From Sphingopyxis sp. LK2115 (GTDB taxonomy: Bacteria > Pseudomonadota > Alphaproteobacteria > Sphingomonadales > Sphingomonadaceae): a DNA stretch of 64,000 bases. The translations under genes and the position numbers were made by a program. Within the stretch, counting starts at the first letter, position 1. Each line of letters starts with the position of its first letter. Shown piece after piece: positions 1 through 7,577 of this stretch. Below the pieces are notes generated by a model, which was not told the origin of the DNA, did no database searches, and worked only from the letters and a program-made list of their open reading frames with translations. Location of the stretch: contig NZ_JABWGQ010000060.1 in the NCBI RefSeq assembly GCF_014595975.1, positions 1 to 64,000 of the forward strand, given 5' to 3'.

Positions 1-109
1 ATACACCATCGCCTACACCGGAAATTACACCACGAGCGCGGACGCTAACTTTTCTGAAATACCATCCTGCTCTTCCTCGCGGGCTATACCATTCCAAACC
101 CGTCCGCCT

Positions 110-281
110 TTCCCTGTTCGGCTGAAGGGCTTTCCCTGTTATTCGCATGGTCCTTCCCTGTTATTTAGACTCAGGGAACCCTATCCTAACCAATGGGATT
201 TCTGTGATAATTCGGGAAATCGGAGCCGAAAACAGACGCCGAAATCAGAAATTTCCCTGTAAATTCCCTCACAACAGGGAA
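110..281. repeat. TTCCCTGTT repeat cluster in a gene-free region
   Basis: Bases 1-422 hold no convincing gene. Inside them the nonamer TTCCCTGTT occurs at 110-118, 132-140 and 154-162, exactly 22 bp apart. A one-mismatch copy lies at 253-261 and an inverted copy (AACAGGGAA) at 273-281, so the last two could pair as a stem-loop. The stretch is also more AT-rich than its surroundings. I do not know a function. Regular two-helical-turn spacing would suit protein binding, but such motifs may equally be dispersed repeat debris. Confidence 0.6.
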
Positions 282-422
282 AATTAGGTAGAGACGGGTG
301 ATCGGACGACTGACCACACCTCCAACATTTTCACCTTGATTTCCGGCTTGTCGCCCGCCTGACGGCGCGGCGATCCTGTGCGTCTTTCGGTGGTCGCCGC
401 CGGGAGGGCGGCGGTGCCGCGC

Positions 423-484
423 CTGTCATCGCTTTGACCATGAACTGCCGCGCGACTGTCTCTGAACTGACGGCTCGGTGTCAG
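423..484 (+). promoter_or_regulatory. Predicted Pho-box array (PhoB sites)
   Basis: Six heptamers lie exactly 11 bp apart: CTGTCAT (423), TTGACCA (434), CTGCCGC (445), CTGTCTC (456), CTGACGG (467) and GTGTCAG (478). All six keep T at position 2, G at position 3 and C at position 5 of the Pho-box half-site CTGTCAT. A known Pho box is two such heptamers separated by 4 bp, that is, an 11-bp period. A possible -10 element, TAGCTG, lies at 495-500, about 10 bp after the last unit, where Pho promoters normally have it. The array precedes a TonB receptor and a PhoD phosphatase, which fits phosphate-starvation control. Confidence 0.7.
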
Positions 485-535
485 AATGCTCGACTAGCTG
501 CCGCGCACCGAAGCTTGTCAAAGGGGTCTGTCACC

Positions 536-2899
536 ATGTCGTTTTCCAGCCGCCATTTCCTTGTCGTCGGGGCCAGCCTCGCTGCGATTGCCGCCACGTC
601 GCCGGCGATCGCCGCCGATGCGGCCGATGCGGCCGAAGCCGACACCATCGTCGTCACCGGATCGCGCGCCACTTACAATAATGCCGCGGCGACCGAGACG
701 ATGATCGCCGAGCAGCCGCCGCTCGTCTCGGTGCTGGACGTCATCGACACCTTGCCCGGCGTGCAGGTGCAGGAAGGCGATGCCTTCGGATTCGACGACT
801 GGTCGACCACCGTCGCGGTGCGGGGTTTCCAGACCAATTTGAACCAGCAACAGGTCGGCATCACCGTCGACGGGCTGCCCAACGGCGGGTCGGGCTATGG
901 CGGCGGGTCGAAGGCCAACCGCTTTATCGACACGATGAACCTGCGCACCGTCGAAGTGTCGCAGGGGACGGCCGACATCGGATCTTTGTCGAACGAAGCG
1001 CTCGGCGGCACGCTCAACTTCGTGACGTCGGACCCGCTGGAGGAAATGCGGCTGCGCGTGTCGGGGTCGGTCGGCGATTTCGGGGCGAGCCGCATCTATG
1101 CAAGGTTCGATACGGGTTCGATTCTGGACGGGCAGGCGCGCGCCTGGTTCTCCTATTCGCGGCAGGAAGCGACCGACTGGATCGAGGGGTCGGCGCAGAA
1201 CCGGCGCGATCATTTCGCGGCGAAGTTCGTGCTCGACACGCCGGTGCGGATCACCGGCTATGCGAGCTATGACGACGCGCATGAGGATAATTACGACCAG
1301 GTCTATTCGGCCGAACAGTTCCGCCTGTTTCCTGAAACCGACGGGCTGGTCGGCGTGTGGACCGGCATCCCCTATCAGGACCAGGCCTATCGCCGCGCCT
1401 GGTCGACGCTGCGCAAGAATGTCTTTGCCTATCTGAAGGCCGAAACGACGATCGCCGATGCGCTCGACCTTCGCGCGTCGGTCTATTATCACGACATGTC
1501 GGGGCGCGGCGACTGGGTGCCGCAATATGTCGCCAATGTGATTGCCGACGGCGCGGGCAATCCCGAAAGCGAATTGTCGGGCGGGCTTAAGAAGGGCGGC
1601 GCGCCGGCGGGGCTCATCTATTTCGTCAATGCCAATGGCGTTGCGCTCAGCCCGATCGCGGGCTGCGTCGGGTTGGTGCCCTATCCCTATGGCGGCACCA
1701 CCAACCCCGTCTATGATCCCGCCTGCTACGCGCCGGGCGCGATCGGCGCGCAATCCTATCGCCACACCCATTATCGCAAGGACCGCATCGGCGGCACCGC
1801 CGAAGCCGCATGGACAGCAAGTTTCGGCGGCGGCGAGAACAAGCTGCGCGGCGGCATCTGGTACGAGGATACGCGCCGCAGCGAATGGCGCGACTGGCAC
1901 AATGTCGTCGATACGACGGTCGGCCCCGACTTTGATCCGGCGCCCTACTGGATCCAGTACAGCCGCAAATATCCGCAGGACACGTTCAAATGGTATGTCG
2001 AGGACAGCCTGACGTTCGGGCCGGTGACGGTCAATGTCGGCGCCAAGCAGTTCATCAACAATATCGACCGTATCGACCTGTTCGGTGAAACCCCCAATGC
2101 GCGGATCGAATCGACGTCCGACGTCCTCTTTTCGGGCGGCATCCAGATCGAACCGATGGCGGGGCTCAACCTGTTCGGCGGTTATGCCGAGAATTTCAAG
2201 GCGCTGAGCGATGCGGTGCTGGAGTTCAGCAACGCGGACTTTTCCGAACTCCAGCCCGAAACGGCGGAAAATTGGGAAGCGGGCGTGCGTTACCAGAGCC
2301 GCTCGTTCAACGCGTCGGCGACCTGGTTCAAGAGCAAGTTTTCGAACCAGGTGATCTTCGTGTCCAACTCGACCGAAGCGGGCAACGACTATCTGGGCGA
2401 AGGCGACGGCAAATTCTTCAACGCCGGCGGCATCGATTCGCAGGGTTTCGAGCTGCTTGCCAACGTCCGTCCGGCGCCGGGACTGAACCTTTATGCCGCC
2501 TATACCTATATCGACGCCAAGTATCGCGGCACCGGCAACGCGGTGCTTGACGCGGAACAGGGGGTCACGCCGGGCAACCGCGTCGCGGGCATTCCCAAGG
2601 ATATGTGGGTTCTGTCGGGCCATTATGAAACCGGACCCTTTCGTATCGGCCTGACCGGCAAATATACCGGCGACCGTTTCGTCAACGCCGACAACAGCTG
2701 GGAAGCGAAGCATTATTTCCTGACCGACTTCAGCATCGGGATGCGCGGCGAAGCGCTGACCGACTGGCTTCGGGCGCTCGACTTCAGCCTGACGATCAAC
2801 AATCTGACCGACGAGGATTATCTGGGCGGCATTTCGGGAAATGCCGCGTGGATCGGCGCGCCGCGATCGATGATCTTCACCGTGACCGCCGATTTCTGA
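536..2899 (+). CDS. TonB-dependent outer-membrane receptor
   Basis: Predicted 787-residue outer-membrane transporter that would take up a ligand using TonB-ExbBD energy. The start at 536 is chosen because it follows AAAGGGG at 521-527 and opens directly into a signal peptide (residues 1-27, ending in an Ala-rich cleavage region). An in-frame TTG at 434 would add 34 residues lacking signal character. A TonB-box-like stretch, DTIVVTG, lies at residues 36-42, followed by a plug domain (about 55-190) and a long beta-barrel ending in phenylalanine (TVTADF), as is usual for these barrels. The phosphatase gene follows 86 bp downstream and the Pho-box array lies just upstream, so the ligand may be a phosphorylated compound or the phosphatase product. 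The substrate itself cannot be read from the sequence. Confidence 0.93.
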   Translation: MSFSSRHFLVVGASLAAIAATSPAIAADAADAAEADTIVVTGSRATYNNAAATETMIAEQPPLVSVLDVIDTLPGVQVQEGDAFGFDDWSTTVAVRGFQTNLNQQQVGITVDGLPNGGSGYGGGSKANRFIDTMNLRTVEVSQGTADIGSLSNEALGGTLNFVTSDPLEEMRLRVSGSVGDFGASRIYARFDTGSILDGQARAWFSYSRQEATDWIEGSAQNRRDHFAAKFVLDTPVRITGYASYDDAHEDNYDQVYSAEQFRLFPETDGLVGVWTGIPYQDQAYRRAWSTLRKNVFAYLKAETTIADALDLRASVYYHDMSGRGDWVPQYVANVIADGAGNPESELSGGLKKGGAPAGLIYFVNANGVALSPIAGCVGLVPYPYGGTTNPVYDPACYAPGAIGAQSYRHTHYRKDRIGGTAEAAWTASFGGGENKLRGGIWYEDTRRSEWRDWHNVVDTTVGPDFDPAPYWIQYSRKYPQDTFKWYVEDSLTFGPVTVNVGAKQFINNIDRIDLFGETPNARIESTSDVLFSGGIQIEPMAGLNLFGGYAENFKALSDAVLEFSNADFSELQPETAENWEAGVRYQSRSFNASATWFKSKFSNQVIFVSNSTEAGNDYLGEGDGKFFNAGGIDSQGFELLANVRPAPGLNLYAAYTYIDAKYRGTGNAVLDAEQGVTPGNRVAGIPKDMWVLSGHYETGPFRIGLTGKYTGDRFVNADNSWEAKHYFLTDFSIGMRGEALTDWLRALDFSLTINNLTDEDYLGGISGNAAWIGAPRSMIFTVTADF

Positions 2900-2985
2900 T
2901 CGGGCGTGGCGGCGGGCGGAGCCGATTCGGCGTCGCCCGCCTGCCGCGGCGATCGGCAGGCCTGAAGGACAGGGACGATCAGCGC

Positions 2986-4716
2986 ATGACCAGCCACTTT
3001 CACCGCGCCGAAATCGCGCGCCGCGCGCTCCTTTCCGGCATGGCGGGCGGCGCGACGCTGTTCGCGCTGCCGGACGGACTGCTGGCCCATGCCGCGCCCG
3101 CCAACCCGACCTTTCGCCACGGGGTCGCGAGCGGCGACCCCGACGCGGCCAGCGTCGTCCTGTGGACACATGTGACGACGGCGGACCGCGCCGAGGTCAT
3201 GTGGGAATTGAGCGCGACGCCCGATTTCGCCGACGTCTTGCAAGCGGGCGCGGTGACGACCGATTCCGGGCGCGACCACACGGTCAAGCTGCTCGTGCGC
3301 GGTCTCGCCGCCGGCACCGTCTATTATTACCGCTTCCGGCTGGGCGAAGCGCTGTCGCCTGTGGGCCGGGCGCGGACGTTGCCCGAAGGGCGGCTCGACC
3401 GATTGGGGATCGCGCTTGCCTCCTGCTCCAATTTCGCCTTCGGCTTTTTCAACGCCTATGATGCGATCGCGCGCGACCCCGCCGTCGACTACGTGCTCCA
3501 CACCGGCGACTATATCTATGAATATGGCGGCGACGGCAGCTGGGGCGATGCGGTCGCGCGCAGTATCGCTCGCGCCCATGCGCCGCCGCATGAGGTCCTC
3601 TCGCTTGCCGACTATCGGATGCGCCACGCGCAGTACAAGACCGACGCCGGGGCGCAGGCGATGCACGCGAACCATACGCTGCTGGCGTGCTGGGACGATC
3701 ATGAGAGCACGAACAACCCGTGGACCGGCGGCGCGCAGAATCATCAGGCGGCGACGGAGGGCGACTGGGCAGCGCGCCGCGCGGCGTCGATGCGCGCCTA
3801 TTATGAATGGATGCCGGTGCGCGAGCCCGAATGGCTCGCGCAGCCGGGGCGCACGCGCGCGGACTTCTGGCGCGCCTATCGCTTCGGCGACCTTGCGCTG
3901 CTCCACACGCTCGAAACGCGCCACAGCGCGCGGGCGCAGCAGATCGAATATGCCGATCATGCCGCCACAATCACCGACGCCGAAACGGCCGGGCGCTTTC
4001 GCCGCAAAGTGCTCGGCGCGCCGGGCCGCGCGATGCTTTCGGCCGAACTCGAAGCCGATCTGGAGGCGGCGCTGGCGCAGTCGGTGGCCGAAGCGCAGCC
4101 GTGGCGGATCATCGGGTCGCCGATGGTGATCGCGCGCGTCGAGGTGCCCGATGTCGCCAGGCTCGGCATCCTGCCCGACCCGTTCGCCAAGCTGGCCGCC
4201 GCCGCGCCCGCCGAGCGCGCCAGGCTCGCCGCCGACCCCGTGGTCGCGCTCGCGTGGAAGGGGCGCTTTAACCTGCCCGACTATACCGATGCGTGGGGCG
4301 GCTACCCCTGGGCGCGCGAACGGCTTTATGCCTTGTCGCGGCGCGCGGGGGCGGGCGATCTCCTATTCCTGTCGGGGGACAGCCACAGCTTCTGGGCCAA
4401 TTGCCTGGCCGATGCGGCGGGGCGCCCGGCGGGGATCGAGTTCGGGACCGCGGGCATCTCCTCGCCCGGCGATTTTGTCGAAAGCGGTTTCGGCGACGTC
4501 ACCTCGCGCGCGCTCGACGCGGCCTATGCCGCGCATATTCCGGAGGTGGCGTGGACCGACAACATGCACCAGGGCTATGTGCGCGTCGAACTTACCCGCG
4601 ACGGCGGCGTCGCCACTTTCATTGCCGTCGATACGGTGCTTTCGCCCGATTATCGCACCTCGGTGCTGAAGCGCGTGCCGTTCGTGCGCGACGGCGGGCA
4701 GGTCCGGTTGGCGTAA
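2986..4716 (+). CDS. PhoD-type alkaline phosphatase/phosphodiesterase
   Basis: Predicted 576-residue exported metallophosphoesterase of the PhoD family, releasing phosphate from phosphoesters outside the cytoplasmic membrane. An N-terminal twin-arginine-like signal is visible (RRALLSGMAGGATLFALP, with arginines near residue 11), suiting Tat export of a folded metalloenzyme. Family motifs appear in order: HTGDYIYEYG (D175), CWDDHESTNNPW (D237, D238, H239) and SGDSHSFW (D465, H467). The start at 2986 places the Tat motif at the terminus; longer in-frame extensions read through non-signal sequence. It lies 86 bp after the TonB receptor on the same strand and is probably co-transcribed from the Pho-type promoter. 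The family covers monoesterases and diesterases, so exact specificity is open. Confidence 0.92.
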   Translation: MTSHFHRAEIARRALLSGMAGGATLFALPDGLLAHAAPANPTFRHGVASGDPDAASVVLWTHVTTADRAEVMWELSATPDFADVLQAGAVTTDSGRDHTVKLLVRGLAAGTVYYYRFRLGEALSPVGRARTLPEGRLDRLGIALASCSNFAFGFFNAYDAIARDPAVDYVLHTGDYIYEYGGDGSWGDAVARSIARAHAPPHEVLSLADYRMRHAQYKTDAGAQAMHANHTLLACWDDHESTNNPWTGGAQNHQAATEGDWAARRAASMRAYYEWMPVREPEWLAQPGRTRADFWRAYRFGDLALLHTLETRHSARAQQIEYADHAATITDAETAGRFRRKVLGAPGRAMLSAELEADLEAALAQSVAEAQPWRIIGSPMVIARVEVPDVARLGILPDPFAKLAAAAPAERARLAADPVVALAWKGRFNLPDYTDAWGGYPWARERLYALSRRAGAGDLLFLSGDSHSFWANCLADAAGRPAGIEFGTAGISSPGDFVESGFGDVTSRALDAAYAAHIPEVAWTDNMHQGYVRVELTRDGGVATFIAVDTVLSPDYRTSVLKRVPFVRDGGQVRLA

Positions 4717-4790
4717 GGCGCCCATCGGGCCGCCGATCGACCCGCGGCGCGGCTGAACCGGCGCCCCGCTGGACTTTTCGTGACGGCTAT

Positions 4791-4811
4791 ATTATATACC
4801 AGTCGTTATGA
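4791..4811. promoter_or_regulatory. Candidate TetR autoregulatory operator
   Basis: TATATAC (4793-4799) and a degenerate inverted half GTTATGA (4805-4811) overlap the start codon of the TetR gene. The 14-mer ATTATATACCAGTC (4791-4804) recurs with one change at 5548-5561 downstream of the same gene. A site overlapping the start region would give self-repression. The leader has no Shine-Dalgarno sequence, so the transcript may be nearly leaderless. Confidence 0.5.
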
Positions 4812-5440
4812 AAGTTGACACTGGCGCCAGCGCTGATTCGCAAGCCGTCCCGCACAAGGGGCGTCCGCGCGAGTTTTGCGTCGATGCGGCGCTGGCCGCG
4901 GCGCTGCGAGTCTTCTGGTCGAAAGGCTATGAAGGCGCGTCGATGGCCGACCTCACCGAAGCGATGGGGATCACCAAGCCGAGCCTCTACGCCGCCTTCG
5001 GCAATAAGGAAGCGCTCTTCAACAAGGCGCTCGACCTGTATGAGCGCGAAAAGCTCGACTATATGCAGGCTGCACTCGCCGCGCCGACTGCGCGCGGGGT
5101 CGCCGAGCGGCTGATGCGCGGGGCGCTCGACATGTATACCTGCCCCGAAAACCCCAACGGCTGCCTGGGCGTGATCGCTTCGGTCGCGTGCGGGGCAGAG
5201 GCCGAGTGCATCCGCCAGGCCGTGCTCGAACGCGGCGCGGCGGCAAAGCGCGCCATGCTCGATCGGCTGGTGCGCGCGAAGGAAGAGGGGGATTTTCCCG
5301 AAGATACCGACCCCGAGGGGCTCGCCGCTTTTCTGATGGCGGTGAACCAGGGCATGTCGGTGCAGGCGGGTGCCGGCGCGACGCGCGCCGAGCTGGAACG
5401 GCTGGTCGAAACCAGCCTCAAACTGTGGCCGGGGCGCTGA
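4808..5440 (+). CDS. TetR/AcrR-family transcriptional regulator
   Basis: Predicted 210-residue DNA-binding repressor. Residues about 20-70 form the TetR N-terminal helix-turn-helix domain, with the recognition segment ITKPSLYAAFGNKEALF, followed by an all-helical ligand-binding domain that includes a TCPENPNGCLG stretch typical of one TetR subgroup. The length is normal. The start at 4808 has no clear ribosome-binding site and lies within the operator-like sequence. Related regulators usually control an adjacent efflux or reductase operon. Here the only neighbour downstream is a broken outer-membrane factor, so its original target seems to have been lost while the gene stayed intact. It could now act on targets elsewhere. 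Confidence 0.9.
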   Translation: MKVDTGASADSQAVPHKGRPREFCVDAALAAALRVFWSKGYEGASMADLTEAMGITKPSLYAAFGNKEALFNKALDLYEREKLDYMQAALAAPTARGVAERLMRGALDMYTCPENPNGCLGVIASVACGAEAECIRQAVLERGAAAKRAMLDRLVRAKEEGDFPEDTDPEGLAAFLMAVNQGMSVQAGAGATRAELERLVETSLKLWPGR

Positions 5441-5508
5441 GCAGGGCATTTGTTCGCCGAAAGCGGCCGTCCGTGTTTCGGATAAGGGCGCTGAAAGAAT
5501 TATTTTTA

Positions 5509-5569
5509 CTGTCCGGTACAGAATGCGCTTGACGCGCCGCAACACGGATTATATACCAATCAGTATACA
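5509..5569 (+). promoter_or_regulatory. Relict promoter with TetR-type operator
   Basis: A -35-like TTGACG (5529-5534) is followed 17 bp later by TATACC (5552-5557). The -10 region lies within an imperfect palindrome, TATATAC (5550-5556) / GTATACA (5563-5569), which shares ATTATATACCARTC with the site at the TetR gene start. A second small inverted repeat, CTGT-CCGGT-ACAG, is at 5509-5521. The arrangement is what a TetR-repressed efflux promoter looks like, but no intact gene follows. Confidence 0.45.
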
Positions 5570-5599
5570 AAAATAGGGCTCTCCCCCTGGAGCGGCCGT

Positions 5600-5617
5600 C
5601 GCGTGACGGGTCACGCG
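5600..5617. repeat. Perfect 8-bp inverted repeat
   Basis: CGCGTGAC (5600-5607) and GTCACGCG (5610-5617) flank a 2-bp spacer. It lies between the relict TetR-regulated promoter and the remaining outer-membrane-factor tail, so it may mark the deletion junction or be a leftover operator. No T-run follows, so it does not look like a terminator. Confidence 0.4.
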
Positions 5618-5679
5618 GCGGCCGGATCCATCGACAGCAGGAATACATCCCGGGAGCGGGCTCGACCCGGACGGGCGCC

Positions 5680-5964
5680 GACGGCACGGTGCTGCGCGCG
5701 CTGGAGGAGACCGAGGCGGCGCTGTCCTCCTATGCGCGTTCGCTCGAACAACGCCAGTCGCTGCGCGCGGCGCGCGACCAGGCCGAACGCGCCGCGCGGA
5801 TCGTCCGCGCCAAGCGGGCAGAGGGCGCGTCGGACTCGCTCGAATGGCTGGATGCCGAGCGGACCTTTGCCGAAACCGAGGCGGTGCTTGCGGTGCAGGA
5901 CGCGCAGATTTCGCGGCGACAGATCGCATTGTTCCGCGCGCTTGGCGGCGGCTGGTCGAGTTAG
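5680..5964 (+). pseudogene. C-terminal remnant of a TolC/NodT outer-membrane efflux protein
   Basis: About 95 codons remain open to a TAG at 5962-5964 and match the C-terminal repeat of OprM/NodT-type outer-membrane factors: an ALEETEAALSSYA helix, an LEWLDAERTFAETEAVLA segment and the characteristic ending RALGGGW. A full protein has about 450-500 residues, so roughly four fifths is missing. The frame is open back to 5533 but has no plausible start or lipoprotein signal. With the TetR gene and relict operator upstream, this is best read as the end of a deleted RND efflux operon (adaptor, pump, outer-membrane factor). An internal ATG at 5689 could make a 91-residue fragment, but I expect no function. 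Confidence 0.8.
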
Positions 5965-5980
5965 GCCGGGACGGTGAAAT

Positions 5981-6003
5981 CCCGGCCTTTGCCGGGATGA
6001 CGA
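5981..6003. repeat. REP-like palindrome (CCCGGC...GCCGGG)
   Basis: CCCGGCCTTTGCCGGG at 5981-5996, followed by ATGACGA, can form a short hairpin. It resembles the element at 25347-25370 and lies between the truncated outer-membrane factor and the PAS-protein gene, where it may serve as a terminator. Confidence 0.6.
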
Positions 6004-6097
6004 ACAGAGGGCGCCGACCCTGTTCCGCCATCGTTTACGCCGCTTTTACCAGTCCCGGTGCATAGGATTCGCCGATATTTGTGGCTGGGGATAATTG

Positions 6098-7423
6098 ATG
6101 GACAGCATGCGCGGACTGCTTTCGGGCAGCCACGGCCAGGACGACGAGGCAGTCGAGGCGCCCGCGGCTGTCGGCGTCGACGAACGGCGGATGCAGGTGC
6201 GCGCCTATAATTACTGGGCCTCGCTCCTGGCCGACCGCGCCTATCCGTCGGTCGAGGATCTCGACCTTGAAAGCGCCGATTTCGGTCCGCATGCGGTGCT
6301 GCTCGATTTCACCCAGGGCATCGAAAACCCCGGTATCGCCTTTCTGGGCGAGCGGCTGCGCGACGAGTCGCAGATCGACGAGAATGTCCATTACATCAGT
6401 CAGATACCTGGCCGATCGTTGCTGTCGCGGCTGACCGACCATTATCTGCAGATCATCGCCAACCGCGCGCCGATCGGCTTCGAGGCCGAGTTCGAGAGCG
6501 ATCGCGGCGTGACGATCATGTATCGCGGCATTTTGCTGCCCCTGTCGTCCGACGACGATACCATCGATTTCATCATGGGCGTGATCAACTGGAAGGAAGT
6601 CGCTCCTGCCGAACAGGAAGCCGAGTTGCAGCTGTCGGTCGAACAGGCGCTGCGTAGCGCCGCGCCGCTGACCGCGCCGGTGCCGGTGTGGGCCGATGGC
6701 CCCGACTCGCTGCACTTCGACGAGGATTTCGGCGCCGATGCCGCGCCGGGCTTTGCCGTGCTGGGCGGCGACGCCGACCGCGCCGACGACGCCGCCCATG
6801 AGTCCGCCGATCCCGGTCCTGAAGCCGAGCTGGCCGACTGGCTGGCGCTGGCGCGCGAGACCGCCGAGCGGGCGATCGCCGCCGACAGCCGCAGCCGCAG
6901 CGCGCTGTATCGGGCGGTCGGCAAGGCGTGGGACTTCGCGCTCGCTGCCGAAGAACAGCCCGAAGCTTTTGCCGCGCTGCTCGACGATGCGGGGCTAAAA
7001 ACACAGCCGCGCGCGCCGATGACGCCGGTGGTCAAGCTGGTCTTTGGCGCCGCCTATGACAAGACACGGCTGGCCGAATATGCCTGTGCATTGGCCCATG
7101 CGAAGGACGAAGGTATCGCGCGCGGCGAACTTGCCGCCTATCTCGACCGTTATCCCGGCGGGCTCAAGGGGCTGGTCAAGGATGCGCGCGGGCGGCGCAG
7201 GCCGGTCAAGGCGAAAGTATCGGCCGACGCGCGGCTTGAAAGCTTGCGCAGTGCACAGCCCGCGGTGATTCTGGAACATGACGCGGGCGATGCCGAATTC
7301 GTGCTGCTCATCGCGCGCGCGATGCCGGGCGGTCATGTCGGCATCGTCGCCAAGGCGGCCGACGACCCGGCGCTGGTGGCGAAACTTGCCGGAAAGGCGA
7401 TCGCGATCACCGCTGGCGGCTGA
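6098..7423 (+). CDS. PAS-domain protein of unknown role (PAS_5-like)
   Basis: Predicted 441-residue soluble protein. Residues about 30-170 resemble the alphaproteobacterial PAS_5 family (RAYNYWASLLADRAYPSVED, then a PAS-like sheet ending TIDFIMGVINWKEV). The remainder is acidic, alanine-rich and low in complexity, and I recognise no kinase, cyclase or phosphodiesterase domain. No signal peptide or membrane segment is visible. The start at 6098 follows GGCTGGGG; a TTG at 6095 is in frame but less likely. A sensory or scaffold role is plausible but unproven. It stands alone, with gdhB 154 bp downstream behind a terminator-like structure. Confidence 0.75.
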   Translation: MDSMRGLLSGSHGQDDEAVEAPAAVGVDERRMQVRAYNYWASLLADRAYPSVEDLDLESADFGPHAVLLDFTQGIENPGIAFLGERLRDESQIDENVHYISQIPGRSLLSRLTDHYLQIIANRAPIGFEAEFESDRGVTIMYRGILLPLSSDDDTIDFIMGVINWKEVAPAEQEAELQLSVEQALRSAAPLTAPVPVWADGPDSLHFDEDFGADAAPGFAVLGGDADRADDAAHESADPGPEAELADWLALARETAERAIAADSRSRSALYRAVGKAWDFALAAEEQPEAFAALLDDAGLKTQPRAPMTPVVKLVFGAAYDKTRLAEYACALAHAKDEGIARGELAAYLDRYPGGLKGLVKDARGRRRPVKAKVSADARLESLRSAQPAVILEHDAGDAEFVLLIARAMPGGHVGIVAKAADDPALVAKLAGKAIAITAGG

Positions 7424-7514
7424 CCCGGCGTCGCGCAACAGACAACCTGAAAGTTGAAATATTTTTACGCGAGCGCGCGAACGAGGCCTTGAGCCGCGCG
7501 CGCCACAGGCGCAT

Positions 7515-7569
7515 AGGGGGCGGCAGCGAACGGACCCCTGCCGATCGTCGGCAGGGTCCCCCCTTTTTT
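7515..7569 (+). terminator. Terminator or attenuator directly ahead of gdhB
   Basis: GGACCC(C)TGCC (7532-7542) pairs with GGCAGGGTCC (7550-7559). AGGGG upstream (7515-7519) can pair with the C-run at 7560-7563, and T6 follows at 7564-7569. An alternative stem, CGGCAG (7521-7526) with CTGCCG (7538-7543), would exclude the main hairpin. The T-run ends only 9 bases before the first gdhB ATG, so the structure may attenuate gdhB rather than simply end the PAS gene. Confidence 0.65.
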
Positions 7570-7577
7570 GGTTCGGG

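Noticed and set aside
110..281. CRISPR-like array of TTCCCTGTT copies
   Set aside because: Repeats are only 9 bp and intervals 13 bp; spacers and a leader are absent and no cas genes are nearby.
434..535. Upstream TTG start extending the TonB receptor by 34 residues
   Set aside because: The extension lacks a signal peptide, sits inside the Pho-box array, and the ATG at 536 has both a ribosome-binding site and a signal peptide.
518..3169. Long open frame of about 880 codons on the minus strand opposite the TonB receptor
   Set aside because: It is antisense to a gene with strong family motifs; its arginine- and proline-rich translation is typical of GC-rich shadow frames.
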